Notes: generated from the letters alone by a model not told the origin. A stretch of 64,000 bases of DNA from Pseudomonadota bacterium (GCA_018241525.1 JAFEDR010000011.1:558001-622000), one strand, 5' to 3'; counted from the first letter of the stretch, positions 9,801 through 18,493 are shown. Program-made: numbers and translations.

Positions 9801-12800
9801 GTTCTGGCCGATGAAGCCCTGCCAGCCGTACGAGCCGAACCAGTACGGCGGGTCGATGCGGCCGGTGGTGCTCGCCGGGCAGACCACGCCGAGTGTCATC
9901 GACGTGCCGGTCGAGGTGGTGATCGTGTTCGGCGTGCAGCTGGTCGGCGCGTCGTTCTGCGAGGTGAAGCCGTTGTTGGCCGTGTACTGCGCGCTGATGG
10001 ACTTGCTGACGCAGTCCGCGGTGGCGGTCAGGCCGCAGTAGATCGTGCCCGGCAGGCCGATGTCGGCCGGCAGCGGGTCGAGGTCGTACGTGTTGGCCAT
10101 GTTGGCGGCGATGTTCGAGACGCCGCAGGCACGGTCGCCGTTCGCCGCGGCGCCGTTCACGATCCCCATGTTGCAGAGCGTGCCCTTGGCCGTCGGATCG
10201 ACGTCCACGGGGCCGCCCGCGTCCATGACGACGTGCACGCCGGTCGTCTTATAGCGGGTCGTGTAGCCCTCGAACACGTACCAGTTGAAGAGCGGGAACA
10301 CCTCGTTGTAGTTGGCGTAGCCGTTCAGGTCCGTGTTGTTGAAGTTCGAGAAGCTGCCGTCGCGCCAGCGGTTGTTCACGGCCTCGAGCGGCAGGCCCGG
10401 CTCGGTGTCATTGCCGGTGTTCGGATCCTTGTCCGAGATGCCATTGCCGTTCAGGTCCATGAACGTGCGCGTGTAGATGTTCGCCTGCCACTGGTGCACG
10501 GCGATCTCGCCCATGTCCAGCGTCATGCCGCCACCGGCCGGCGTGCACAGACCCGACGAGGTCGTGCCCTGCGGGCAGTTCAGCGCGACGGGCGTCGTGA
10601 TGCCGTCGATGATCTGGTCGTTCCACTGGTCGAACGTGGTGATCTTCCAGTTGCCCGCCGGGATGTTGTTGAACGTGAAGTTGCCGTCCGCGTCGCACTT
10701 CGCGAACGCGAAGTCGAAGCCATCGGGATCACCCAGGCTGACGTAGCACTGTGTGAACGACAGCGAGTCGCGGGTCCGGCTGCCGTAAATGCGCTCGTCC
10801 GGCGCGCGGCTCAAGCGCGAGCTCGTGACGTGGCCCTTGACGATGTTGTTGCAGAGCAGTCCGCCGCCACCGGTGAGGTTGGTTCCGGCGGTGCCACCCG
10901 TGGCCGCGGCGTCGCACATGCCGGTGCCCTGCGCGTTCGACAGGCGGCTGTTGATGATCGCGGGGTTCGCGAAGCCGATGTCGACGTGGAAGCCCGACGG
11001 GCCGTACTCCTGGAAGTACGCCGGCTCGCCGACGCGGATGAACGCATCGTGGCCCTTCTGGCCGTCGAGCGTGTTGGTCTGCAGCCACTCCTCGCCCGCG
11101 GCGATGCGATCGGCGCTCGGGTTGGCGACGACGCTGTAGCGCGCCGGCGGCAGGTTCGCGATGACGGCCATGCCGGCCATCGGCGAGAGCGTGACGCCGT
11201 CCGACTCGTACTTCGGGCAGGTCACGATCATGCCCATCACGCCGGCCTGCGAGCCGTCGCCCGTCACCGCATTCTGGGAAACGACTGCCGACAGCGGGCA
11301 GGCGTCATTGCCGGTCACCGGGTCGATCATGCCGGCCAGGCTGTTCGACAGCGGCTGGTTGAACATGTCGTAGGTGACCTGGCCGGTCGCGTCGCCCGGT
11401 CCGCCGCCCGCGTCGAGCAGCACGACGGAGAAGCCGCCGAGTCCCGGCTCGTTGGGCGCAACCACGTCGACGCCGCCGCCCGGGCTGAAGATGCCGTCAA
11501 GCGGGAAGTCGTCCTCGAAGACGTGGACCGTCAGCTTGCCCGTCGGGAACGGGGTCGGCTGCGTCATCACGGTGACGGCGGCGAACTGGCCGGTCGCGAT
11601 GCAGGCCGCGTTGCCCGCGGTGGCGATGGTCTTCGGCAGGCAGGGCGCCGGAATGGCCGCGCCGCCCATGCCATGGCCGCAGTTCGTGTTCAGCGAGCCA
11701 TCCGTGTTGTACGGGTTGCCGCAGTTGGTCGGAGCCGAGAGGTTGCCACCGATGGCGGGATTCGCCGCATCGCCCGGCAGCACCGAGATGTAGTAGCGCT
11801 TGGTCGGGTCGAGCTTCACCGCACTCGGATCGAGCGTGGCCTGCTGGGAGGCCGTCGTGCGGCAGATGCCGTTGCCGACGTCGCAGACCGCTGCCGTGCC
11901 GAGCAGCGTCTGCCCGGACTCGCAGGACAGCGGGCCCGTGCAGCCGGTGGCGACGACCGGCATGTGGCTCGTGTGGAAATTCGTGCCGAAGCCGAACGGC
12001 GCGCCCTGCGGCGTCACCGTCGTGCACTTCGTGGTGTCGATCGGGTTCGTCGTGCAGTTCGGGTCGACGAAGAAGGTCTGGTCTTCCTCGATGATCCAGC
12101 GGTAGTCCGTGATCGGGATCTGCGTCGTCGGATCGAGCACCGTGACCTGCAGGTTGCTCGCGGCCGGGAAGTTGAGGGTCATCGTCACTTTCGCGCCGGC
12201 GGTGCCCTGCGAGTTCTGCGCCTGGATCTGGAACGTGTAGGGGCCACCGGCGGTGAAGCCGGTCGCCGTGAAGCCGCCGGCCGGGTCGATCACGACCGTG
12301 CCAGGACCCGCGGTCAGGCTCAGCGGCGCCGCCGCCGTCGAGCCGGCCACCGTCAGCGGATATCCGGCCGCGTCCGTGCAGAAGGCCAGGACGCCCGGGC
12401 TCTTGATGTTGAGGCTCGTCGCCGTGTTCGCGGTGAAGGTCTGGGGCTGGCAGGTAATGCCGGTCGACGCTTCGACCGCAGCCGAGCCGAGGGTGACCGT
12501 CGCCGTGATACCCGACGAGCAGCCCGCGCCGGTCACGGTGCCGTTCGCGCAGTAGGTGAACGAATCAGAGTTGGTGGTCGTGCCGGTCGGGGTGTAGGTG
12601 AACGTACCGTTCGCCGCCAGCACCACCGTGCCGTTCGTGGGCGGGGTCAGCAGCGTGACGCCGTAGACGTTGACGTCGTTCGCGATCAGGCCCTTCGACG
12701 GGTCCGTGACACTGAACGACTGGCCCGCGACGAGAGAATTGTAGGTGTCGGCATTCGCGACCGCGCTGCCCAGCGACGGGATCGCGCTCGCGCCGGTCGG

Positions 12801-14405
12801 GAGGGTGCCGCCGCCGATGCTGATGTAGGCGAGCATGCCGCCGTCGCGGCCGAGCGCATTGCTCGAGAGGCTCAGCTCGCGGTCGAAGACCGGTGTCAGC
12901 GCAACGCCCGCGTTCGCGGCAGGCAGCGTGTACATGACATCGTAGGTCTTACCGGCCGAGAGGAACACGCTCGACTGCACGCGCGGCTGGCTCGGCGGCA
13001 CCGGGTTGCCGTCCTCCGCAATCAGGGTCATGCCAGGCACGAGCGGGATCGTCGAGTTGCCGATCGTGTCGCCGGTCACCGTGTTGACGAGCGACGGGAC
13101 GTGCATGCGCAGGCCCGCGTTCGCGAAGCGCACCAGCACCTTGCCGGTCGCGGCAATCGTGCTCGGCGAGGCCGCGAAGACCGACGTTGCGGCATTCGTC
13201 TTGTCGAACGCCTGGCCGTTGAACAGGAAGTACGTCGGCGTGTAGTTGACCGCCGGCGGGTAGCACGCGCCGGCGAGCGTCGTGGAACCCGTCGCAGGTC
13301 CGCAGGCGGCGATACCGTTGACGGCCATCGAGGCGCTCAGCGCCGCGCCCGTGCCGGTCGCCGAGGAAATCGTGATGGTCGGGATCGACGAGCAGTTGAG
13401 CCCGGGCTTCGTGACGTTGACCGAGGTGATCGCACCGGTCGAGTCGACGGTGCCGATCGAGGCCGTCGGGAGCGTCGTGCAGCCGCCGCCGGTGACGGTC
13501 AGCGTATCCGTCACGAGATATCCGCTGCCGGCCGCCGCGATCAGCACCGAGTTCAGCTGGTTCTGCATCGAGCGATACGGGGCCGTCTCCGAGAAGCCGG
13601 CGGTATTCACCGCGGCCGCGACCGCGGCGTTCTGCACCGGATCGATCTCGCTCATCAGCATCGCCACTTCGGCGTCGTACTGGACCCCGGTGGACGGGCA
13701 GGACGTCGAGTTCGGGTAGGCACAGCCTGACGCGGCGGCCGTCCCAGTCGTCGTCGCGGCGACCGGCGCAGTGGTCACGACGACCATGCCGTACAGGCCC
13801 ATCGGCACCTGGATCGACGGGTGCGTGCCGGATTCGAGCAGGTAGGTGCCCGGCCGCGGCGCGGTCCACGTCAGCGCCGCCGTCGTGCCGGGTGCGACCT
13901 CGGTACCGAAGGACTGCACGCGTCCGCCCTGCGCCGGGGGCGCAAAGCTCGGACCCGCGTTCGCGACGAACCATGAGGTGCCCTGCGCGGTGTGCGCGGG
14001 GCTCGCGGCCGCCGACGGCGTGCCGAGGCCGCCACCGACCTGGCCCGGAATCAGCAGCGACGTCGGGATGCCGTTCGCCGTCGTCGCGCCGGTCGGCGTG
14101 AACGACAGGTTGTTGGTGAGGCTGATCGTCAGGTCCTGCCCGTAGGGCACGGTGATGACGACCGGCGACCAACCACCGGCTGCCGCGGCAACCGGATTCG
14201 CCGCGACGCAGGTCGCGGTGGAACCGGTGACGACGGCACCGCAGGTGTATCCCCACATCGGCACGCTCGTGCCGTCGGGCAGGGTCGCGTTTGCGGGTCC
14301 CGCGGTGAGGTTGATCTGCTGCGCCGCCTGGGCTTCGGCTCCCAGCAGGACCGAGACCAGCAGCGCGGACTTGATCAGCGCGGATTTCATGTTGAAAGCT
14401 CGCAT
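3894..14405 (-). CDS. Giant secreted multidomain protein with degenerate multicopper-oxidase cupredoxin domains
   Basis: 3503 residues. ATG at 14405 has AGGAG seven bases upstream and starts a signal peptide (about residues 6-28, ending EAQA). Visible domains in order: a cupredoxin of multicopper-oxidase type (about 25-215) ending ESGTHPSIQVPMGLYG; a second cupredoxin-like domain (about 385-545, with LRMHVP and IAEDGNPVPPSQPRVQ); a cadherin/VCBS-like Ig repeat (about 553-635); Cna-B/SdrD-like domains with FMDLNGNGISD near 1315 and IRGHVVYAS near 1555; an IPT-like segment near 2068-2155; a right-handed beta-helix of pectate-lyase style (about 2220-3115); three IPT/TIG repeats (about 3118-3390); and an Ig-like C-terminal domain. 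I find no HXH copper-ligand pairs in the cupredoxin parts, so it is probably non-catalytic itself. It is transcribed with two other cupredoxin genes and sco, next to the secretion operon that may export it. Surface scaffold or adhesin for the oxidase is inference. Confidence 0.8.
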   Translation of the reverse strand: MRAFNMKSALIKSALLVSVLLGAEAQAAQQINLTAGPANATLPDGTSVPMWGYTCGAVVTGSTATCVAANPVAAAAGGWSPVVITVPYGQDLTISLTNNLSFTPTGATTANGIPTSLLIPGQVGGGLGTPSAAASPAHTAQGTSWFVANAGPSFAPPAQGGRVQSFGTEVAPGTTAALTWTAPRPGTYLLESGTHPSIQVPMGLYGMVVVTTAPVAATTTGTAAASGCAYPNSTSCPSTGVQYDAEVAMLMSEIDPVQNAAVAAAVNTAGFSETAPYRSMQNQLNSVLIAAAGSGYLVTDTLTVTGGGCTTLPTASIGTVDSTGAITSVNVTKPGLNCSSIPTITISSATGTGAALSASMAVNGIAACGPATGSTTLAGACYPPAVNYTPTYFLFNGQAFDKTNAATSVFAASPSTIAATGKVLVRFANAGLRMHVPSLVNTVTGDTIGNSTIPLVPGMTLIAEDGNPVPPSQPRVQSSVFLSAGKTYDVMYTLPAANAGVALTPVFDRELSLSSNALGRDGGMLAYISIGGGTLPTGASAIPSLGSAVANADTYNSLVAGQSFSVTDPSKGLIANDVNVYGVTLLTPPTNGTVVLAANGTFTYTPTGTTTNSDSFTYCANGTVTGAGCSSGITATVTLGSAAVEASTGITCQPQTFTANTATSLNIKSPGVLAFCTDAAGYPLTVAGSTAAAPLSLTAGPGTVVIDPAGGFTATGFTAGGPYTFQIQAQNSQGTAGAKVTMTLNFPAASNLQVTVLDPTTQIPITDYRWIIEEDQTFFVDPNCTTNPIDTTKCTTVTPQGAPFGFGTNFHTSHMPVVATGCTGPLSCESGQTLLGTAAVCDVGNGICRTTASQQATLDPSAVKLDPTKRYYISVLPGDAANPAIGGNLSAPTNCGNPYNTDGSLNTNCGHGMGGAAIPAPCLPKTIATAGNAACIATGQFAAVTVMTQPTPFPTGKLTVHVFEDDFPLDGIFSPGGGVDVVAPNEPGLGGFSVVLLDAGGGPGDATGQVTYDMFNQPLSNSLAGMIDPVTGNDACPLSAVVSQNAVTGDGSQAGVMGMIVTCPKYESDGVTLSPMAGMAVIANLPPARYSVVANPSADRIAAGEEWLQTNTLDGQKGHDAFIRVGEPAYFQEYGPSGFHVDIGFANPAIINSRLSNAQGTGMCDAAATGGTAGTNLTGGGGLLCNNIVKGHVTSSRLSRAPDERIYGSRTRDSLSFTQCYVSLGDPDGFDFAFAKCDADGNFTFNNIPAGNWKITTFDQWNDQIIDGITTPVALNCPQGTTSSGLCTPAGGGMTLDMGEIAVHQWQANIYTRTFMDLNGNGISDKDPNTGNDTEPGLPLEAVNNRWRDGSFSNFNNTDLNGYANYNEVFPLFNWYVFEGYTTRYKTTGVHVVMDAGGPVDVDPTAKGTLCNMGIVNGAAANGDRACGVSNIAANMANTYDLDPLPADIGLPGTIYCGLTATADCVSKSISAQYTANNGFTSQNDAPTSCTPNTITTSTGTSMTLGVVCPASTTGRIDPPYWFGSYGWQGFIGQNQFLEFGKKPYAPGETGGIRGHVVYASTRPFDDPQLLLQNQWEPLIPRVTINLYKEGVDTDGVTPTLTLIDTTTTSSFDDWAQGFRSDGKPNISCSGQSVNDNLFYALANQPTYLDWYNNVLHGSATAPQTLPYNSQYKCYDGMHSWNQLQPVPYDGLYVFPSVTGLDPVSGRPSGTNCTACVSNVDQTDNFRYGGSTTPVKFVNPALNKDGTIQPGTGTPGTPVLPPGKYVVEVVIPSGYELVKEEDKNILIGDNFIAPATVQFPGLGGSIFILPDQASLAAEMNSYNAQNATQNLGRVSNLVSHEGDTGSVESYWPCVGALRTVPDYISLFPQSQQVAPFAGAVRNLCDRKEVTLTDQSSAQAKFYLFTSTHVASHFTGVILDDFTGEFDPFSPQWGEKFAPAYLPVSVKDWAGNEVNRVYSDEFGLYNGLNYSTWEVNPPNPTGYGPTMMVMCMNDSGQTTKSPWWDTTANGTTSATPDPFFQQGYSTFCYELAFMPGQTGYFDTPVVPVASFSEGYNHPDCNYADATPAIKEVDGDGIGPWVAQAGHTITITALGDQLVENYAYSGPGATTAPYNQIKIKRHYGFGNTTGTVTLVTPDGTPHALTIGSWTDGTITGTVPAWTCGNNNSNCPLQQQSQYQAVGLGAGQNLSPIKSAQLVITNANGQTSTDAVTVWVGGKPPTHVAASGTIQAAIDQAAPGDLIIVDPTCNAAATGGANTQLASCTTPLPSGSTLNKTSAAHNEMVQMWKPVRLQGVGAASSIIDANTQPAGKLLDPWRLRINCLVGLTPTGRPRPLSDMSCTNGWAFASGGNDYPTMLADRLPFEAMLGWDATLNGNVAEQLIEPSLLGAYEGAAITVLAKGVQLPSPNDPQFSGLSAAQILAEVFGAGTTNVGAAYPTNTNLLATNDCKRKDKAGNPEYPTSFYCNPSSIDGLGVRDSSQGGGGIFGHAFVHNLQVANNRIYNNTGTLGGGITIGLGEHADAQQAGSAPTQYPGSCENGGGLPNGALLPYCYNMNVNVHHNFITQNSSMGDELFSSTPAGAGGVVFNTGDDNYRFTNNWVCGNLSAGDGGGIAHIGFSNGGTIAHNTIIFNESTNPTITTNGGGLLVMGAPDADPTTCGVTTDIDCVPAPATISPSDGIGRGLVIDANLILGNAASSGSGGGLRLQHVNGMDVVDVPDGNGTCKNLNNCAWNSANVTNNIIANNVAGWDGAGVSLQDTLVSNFVNNTIVDNDSTASSGVLLSSLFAASASAGANTGGITGNVICGSGQSCPQVAGLVAVTNSPVLMANLRSAVDAGQLTCPRGHGGNIAASSPSGFNVPSCFYYSEPVLENDVIYDNHAFYIGVGGKGPGQQNQQNVVTLYNASFTTAAGTPAASQTYTGSCPAGATDWEIGVRGDTGPTNHGTYADSDPTFTASVPLKLAPTYSDLSDGTSDYGPASTTHNLQVVPQLTSVYCNGARTPPENGGAGYLVPPGTIEANGLPNPVFTLTPSAVVDEGNNWVNLRWGPLSLTNPNVVDSNGNYGGLSAGGVSLVLGNYAPQASSPLINAGTSTTNNGVTPPATDFYGNARVAPYDIGAIEYMAPPPTLTSITPNSGMRGTTVAVTLTGTNLASASAVTMSGGGITCTIGTATATSVPASCVITIGANLTVRNVTVTTAGGSVTLNGAFTVTAPAPATLTSILPTSGTRGTSVGVTLTGTNFTPGSTLAVSGNGITVSGVTIVSSTSITATFAITTGANETGRNVTVTNNSGTASNAVTFTVTGPTLTGISPTTGVRGTTVPVTLTGTNLSGATGVTISGGNVTCTGVTATSSTTVTANCAIARGESLGSHNASVTTNIGTTNNVPFEVQGATLTLSAPSPALTTTTANTTTKNGVVTVTNTATGATAGAFTFTATPAVTKVGTAGGTFSSPTGGTCISGFVLNPGASCTVNVQYAPGTSTATATANVTVTGSGLGTATQTGANFSAN

Positions 14406-14422
14406 TTACGCTCTCCTGCCGT

Positions 14423-16210
14423 TCACTGGGTCTCGTCGATCACGAATTCACGTGAATCGACCAGCATCATCATCAGCATGCCGCCCGGGAAGATGTTGTT
14501 CGTGGTGATCTCGCGCTCGTTATGCGAGTGCCACATGAACGCGTAGCCGGCTTCGCTCGCCGGGCTGTTGGCGATCGTGCCGGACGGCGGAGTCGTGCCC
14601 GTGCCGCCGCAGGTGCTCACCAGTGCGTTCGCCGCATTCGGCGCCGACGTGCACGTGCCGTAGGTGGCGCGCGAGGTCGCGTCCGGCCCGAGGTAGGGGC
14701 TGCCGCCGTACCAGGCGCCGTTCACGAACACGTTCGGGTTCGGCAGCGTCATCGGGCCGTTGCCCGCGACGTCGCCGAACGGGTGCGACTCGAGCGGCTT
14801 GTTGTGGTCCTGACACCACTCGTAGTAGTTGATGGCGGTCGGGTCGCCGGTGTTGTAGCCGTTCGCGTCCGGATTGCACGGCTGCTCGACCGCGGGGTCC
14901 TGACCGGCGTTCGGGGACGCCGGGTTGTGGCCGTACATGTCCCAGTTGAGACCCTTCGCGGTGTAGGTGAAGAGCCCGTCCATCGCCTGGCCCGGCGTCG
15001 TGGTGGTCGTGAACATCAGCGGGCCGGCGAGCGAGCCGGTGCCGCTGTCACTCGCGGAGACGTAGGTGTCGTTGTTCGAGAGCAGCAGGTTGCCGTCGCG
15101 CGCCAGCACGCGGACGTGGTTGGCGTGCTCGTGGAACGGATGCTGCCAGCGGCCCTGGCCGATGATCCGCACCAGCATCGCCTCACCCGGATGCATGTGC
15201 GGGTTGCCGTTGTACGGCTGGTGCGGGAAGCCCGGCACGTACTGCGGATCCATGTCGTCGGGCATCGAGCGCCCGTTGATCATGAAGTACGCCGGGTGGT
15301 ACGGCTCGGTGGGGACATCGAGGCTGCAGCCCGTGGCGGGCGAGTACGCCGTGCAGGCATTCGCGCCCTGCATCTTGGTCTGCACCTGGAACATCGCCTG
15401 GGTGTGGATGTTCGGGTCCATCTCCGAGAACTGGAACAGGTATTCCCGGTCGTAGCAGGTCGAGGGATGGTCGAAGGCGGACTTCGCGAGGCGGAAGTCC
15501 GTCTCGCCGCGCGCCACGCTTGCGGCGAGGTTGTTGCCCGGATGGGTCAGCGGCAGGCCGCTGGTGCAGACCGCCGGCACCTTCGCGGGCAGCACGATGA
15601 TGGCGCCGTAGAGACCCATCTCCACCTGCAGGTCACCCTGCGTTCCGGAGTAGTACGCGCGCGTGCCGGGCGAGGACGCCGTGAAGGTGTAGGTCACGCT
15701 GCAGCCGGGTGCGGCCTCCGTCGTCAGAAGTCCCGTTGGCGCGGGCGAAGTCACGGTGCAGGTCGCCGGCTGGCTCGCGGCCGGCGCGGCAGTCACGTTG
15801 AATCCCGGGAACAGCAGCGAGGTGTTGCCGGCGATGACGGGCAGCGTGTTGGTCAGCGTGACGCTGACGGTCTGGCCTTCCGTGACGACCAGCGTCGGAC
15901 CCGGAATCTGCATGGTGCTGCAGAAGCCGCCCGTCGCGAGTGGCGTGTTTGCCGGCAGGAACGTCGGCGTGGAACCTGCGGCACAGCCGTAGCCCCAGGC
16001 GTACACCGTCTGGCCGTCCGGCTGGTTCAGGTAGCCATCGGCTGCCGTCAGGTTGAACGTCGCGGTCGTTCCCGCGACGCCGTCCGTGTTGCCGATGCCC
16101 GGCACCGCGGCACCCGCGGCGCCAGCGAGGAGCGCGGCGATGACGCCGAGCGCCGTAGGGAGGAGTCGCTTCATCGGAGTCGCCTTGTAGAGCGCGTGAT
16201 TGGATGTCAT
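14423..16210 (-). CDS. Multicopper-oxidase-type protein carrying two of the four HXH pairs
   Basis: 595 residues. ATG at 16210 has GAGGA seven bases upstream; an internal ATG at 16174 would give a shorter signal peptide. Cupredoxin domain 1 (about 40-200) is degenerate: PGFN stands where HWHG is expected and YYSGTQGDLQVEMGLYG where the HSH motif is expected. Domain 2 keeps HPFHEHANH (H357, H360, H362, H365) and ends with MWHSHNERE (H561, H563), two type 2/3 copper ligand pairs. Cysteine is absent from the HSH motif, so no type 1 copper site is seen here. The other two HXH pairs and the Cys sit in the upstream gene product. Seventeen bases separate its stop from the giant gene. Probably periplasmic or exported; likely a partner in a heteromeric oxidase (inference). 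Confidence 0.85.
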   Translation of the reverse strand: MTSNHALYKATPMKRLLPTALGVIAALLAGAAGAAVPGIGNTDGVAGTTATFNLTAADGYLNQPDGQTVYAWGYGCAAGSTPTFLPANTPLATGGFCSTMQIPGPTLVVTEGQTVSVTLTNTLPVIAGNTSLLFPGFNVTAAPAASQPATCTVTSPAPTGLLTTEAAPGCSVTYTFTASSPGTRAYYSGTQGDLQVEMGLYGAIIVLPAKVPAVCTSGLPLTHPGNNLAASVARGETDFRLAKSAFDHPSTCYDREYLFQFSEMDPNIHTQAMFQVQTKMQGANACTAYSPATGCSLDVPTEPYHPAYFMINGRSMPDDMDPQYVPGFPHQPYNGNPHMHPGEAMLVRIIGQGRWQHPFHEHANHVRVLARDGNLLLSNNDTYVSASDSGTGSLAGPLMFTTTTTPGQAMDGLFTYTAKGLNWDMYGHNPASPNAGQDPAVEQPCNPDANGYNTGDPTAINYYEWCQDHNKPLESHPFGDVAGNGPMTLPNPNVFVNGAWYGGSPYLGPDATSRATYGTCTSAPNAANALVSTCGGTGTTPPSGTIANSPASEAGYAFMWHSHNEREITTNNIFPGGMLMMMLVDSREFVIDETQ

Positions 16211-16223
16211 GACCTCTTCCTCG

Positions 16224-18404
16224 CTACAGCACGCACGTGTTGCCGAACGTGGACCCGCCGGTCACCGAGCTGCAGATGTGCACCTCGGTCATCAGCCCGC
16301 CGAAGTTCTCGCCGTCGTTGGAGAGTTCGTCGAGGTTCCGCGAGTACAGGTAGAACACCTGGCCGGACTTGTAGAGATTGGTGTTGGACGCGTCGAGGAT
16401 GATGTCCGCCGACTCGCCGCCGCCGATCGTGATCGAGTTGGTCTGATACGCGAGGTTGTTGCCGGACTGATCGCGCAACAGCTTCGCGTTCCAGCCGACC
16501 ACCGTCATCGGCACGCCGATCGACTGCAGCGTCATGTATTCCGCGACGCTCAGCTGGGACAGGCGCAGCAGCGCGCGGCCACCGGCCGGGATGTTCACGA
16601 TCGACGGCAGCGGCTGCGAAAGGTGGTACACGCCGTCCGAGCTCGGCGTGGCGAGCGGTCCCGGGCGGACCGTGTCGGGATAGCCGCGGCCGTTCAGCAG
16701 GAAGTACTTGTCCTTCATGTCGGCGAAGCCTTCCGGGTTGAAGGTCATGCCGACGAAGTGGAAGTTCGGGTCGAAGCCCATCATCTGCAGCGGATACTCG
16801 ACGTCGTAGGCCGTCGAGCCGTCGCCGTCGTTGTAGACGTACTTCTGCGCGTTGCCGAGCTTGTCCGTGCCCTGCGTCGTGCCAGCACCGGTCTTGCCAC
16901 CCGCCGGCAGCGAGTTGCTGCAGGCGAAGTCGGCCGCCGGGTTGCAGGCCGTACGAAGGTCCTGCTGCTGGCTCATCAGCGCGTCGAAGAGATAGCCGCC
17001 ATTGGGCACGCGGTTCTGCCGCGGACGAACGTAGAGCTGCCCGACCATGCCCATCTGCAGATGCTCGGGCGGCGTGATGTGGCAGTGGAAGAAGTACGTG
17101 CCGGCGTCCGGCGCCAGGTAGTAGTAGGTGAAGCTTGCCGCGATGCTGATCGCGACGGAGGCGTCCGGCACGCCGTCGTAGAACGACGAGGCGTTCGGGT
17201 AGCCGTGGAAGTGGACGGTGTGCTGCTCGAAGAGGTCGGGCCGCATGATCATGCCGACGTTCGAGAGCGTCAGGAACAACTCGTCATCCTCGTCGATCGC
17301 GATCATCGGCGCCGGCTGGTTGCCGTTCATGACCGCCACGTCCATCAGCTGGCGTGGGTCGATGTGGCCGGTGTCGTTGCCGGGCTGCGAGGAGGCAATC
17401 GCCGTCGAGGAGCCCGTGACCGTGGCCTGGCTCAGCACAGCCGGGTCGAGGTTGAACGTGAACGCGTACTGCGAGCCGTTCGGGTACTGGCTCGGGTTGA
17501 CCGACGACTGCGTGTAGCACCAGTTGTAGAGGCCAACTGACGAGACCGTGTGCGGGCCGTCGTAGGCCTTGACGCCGGTGCCCGCGATCACGACCGTGTC
17601 GCCCACCTGGAAGGGCGCCGGCGCATTGATCACCACCGTCACGACGTTCGGGTCGATGCCGGTCGCGGCGCTCGCCGGGTTATTCGCCAGCGCCCCGCTC
17701 GTGTCGATCGTGTTCGGCGCATTCGGCGGGATCGGTAGCGTCTGTCCCGGGTTCAGGACGGGTTGCGTGCAGGCGGGGTAGATGCCCTCGCTGATGTCGT
17801 AGATGGAGAAGAGCTGCGAGAGGCTCTGGCTCAGTCCGATCGCGCCGTTGTAGGTGAACGCCGGCTGGTAGCCGACGCTGCCGTTCGCCGAGCCGAGGAA
17901 CGTCGCGGGATCCGCGATGTCCGTGGTGGCGGGGTCGCCCGGGCTCAGCACGGCGCCGCCCGGCGAGTACGGAAAGGCGGTGTTGATGCCAAAGTAGCTG
18001 TTGAAGATGTCCGGCGTCTGGGTGCCGGGCTTGCCGGCCGCGATGTCGGCGAGGCCGGAGGCCGGTCCGAACGCGAACAGGTACGTCTGGGTACCGTCTG
18101 CCATGGTCGCGTAGCCGTCGCCGCCCGCGATCTGCTGGCACTTGATCGAGCCGTTCGCCCCGCTGGTGGGCTTCAGGTAGCCCTTCACCGCCACCGCCGG
18201 TGCCGTCGGATCCGAGGGATCCGTCGACGCGTAGGTGGCCGGCCCCGTGTAGCTGGGCTCAGCAAAGTTTGCTGCGGCCGCGTTCGGGTGCGTGAGCGTC
18301 GACGACGGGCACTGCACACGGAAGGACTGCGCCTGGGCGTCCCAGGCGACGCAGAGCAGCGTGAGTACCGGCAGCAGCCGGATGATGTTCGCAAGCCTTG
18401 TCAT
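16224..18404 (-). CDS. Multicopper-oxidase-type protein carrying the type 1 copper site and two HXH pairs
   Basis: 726 residues from ATG at 18404, chosen for GGAGG eight bases upstream; a GTG at 18422 is the longer alternative. The signal peptide ends near WDAQA. A long N-terminal region of about 300 residues precedes a cupredoxin domain with DDELFLTLSN, then HTVHFHG (H395, H398, H400) and GTYFFHCHITPPEHLQMGM (H440, C441, H442, H448, M451/M453). HFH and HCH are type 2/3 copper pairs; Cys441, His448 and a Met form a type 1 site, with two extra residues relative to the common HCHxxxH spacing. A further cupredoxin-like segment follows (about 555-720) without obvious ligands. It is the middle gene between sco and the 595-residue protein, 13 bases apart from the latter. 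Confidence 0.88.
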   Translation of the reverse strand: MTRLANIIRLLPVLTLLCVAWDAQAQSFRVQCPSSTLTHPNAAAANFAEPSYTGPATYASTDPSDPTAPAVAVKGYLKPTSGANGSIKCQQIAGGDGYATMADGTQTYLFAFGPASGLADIAAGKPGTQTPDIFNSYFGINTAFPYSPGGAVLSPGDPATTDIADPATFLGSANGSVGYQPAFTYNGAIGLSQSLSQLFSIYDISEGIYPACTQPVLNPGQTLPIPPNAPNTIDTSGALANNPASAATGIDPNVVTVVINAPAPFQVGDTVVIAGTGVKAYDGPHTVSSVGLYNWCYTQSSVNPSQYPNGSQYAFTFNLDPAVLSQATVTGSSTAIASSQPGNDTGHIDPRQLMDVAVMNGNQPAPMIAIDEDDELFLTLSNVGMIMRPDLFEQHTVHFHGYPNASSFYDGVPDASVAISIAASFTYYYLAPDAGTYFFHCHITPPEHLQMGMVGQLYVRPRQNRVPNGGYLFDALMSQQQDLRTACNPAADFACSNSLPAGGKTGAGTTQGTDKLGNAQKYVYNDGDGSTAYDVEYPLQMMGFDPNFHFVGMTFNPEGFADMKDKYFLLNGRGYPDTVRPGPLATPSSDGVYHLSQPLPSIVNIPAGGRALLRLSQLSVAEYMTLQSIGVPMTVVGWNAKLLRDQSGNNLAYQTNSITIGGGESADIILDASNTNLYKSGQVFYLYSRNLDELSNDGENFGGLMTEVHICSSVTGGSTFGNTCVL

Positions 18405-18493
18405 TCTCGAGTCCTCCGTCACTGTGCGGCCTTCCCGCCGCGCCGAGTCGCCATCGACCCCTGCCAGATCCCCTGCCCCCGGATCCGATGCCC

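Noticed and set aside
7746..13730. Plus-strand open frame of almost 2000 codons opposite the giant gene
   Set aside because: Arg/Ala/Val-rich low-complexity translation without domains, produced by GC-skewed codons of the real gene on the other strand; the minus-strand frame has a start, signal peptide and recognisable domains.
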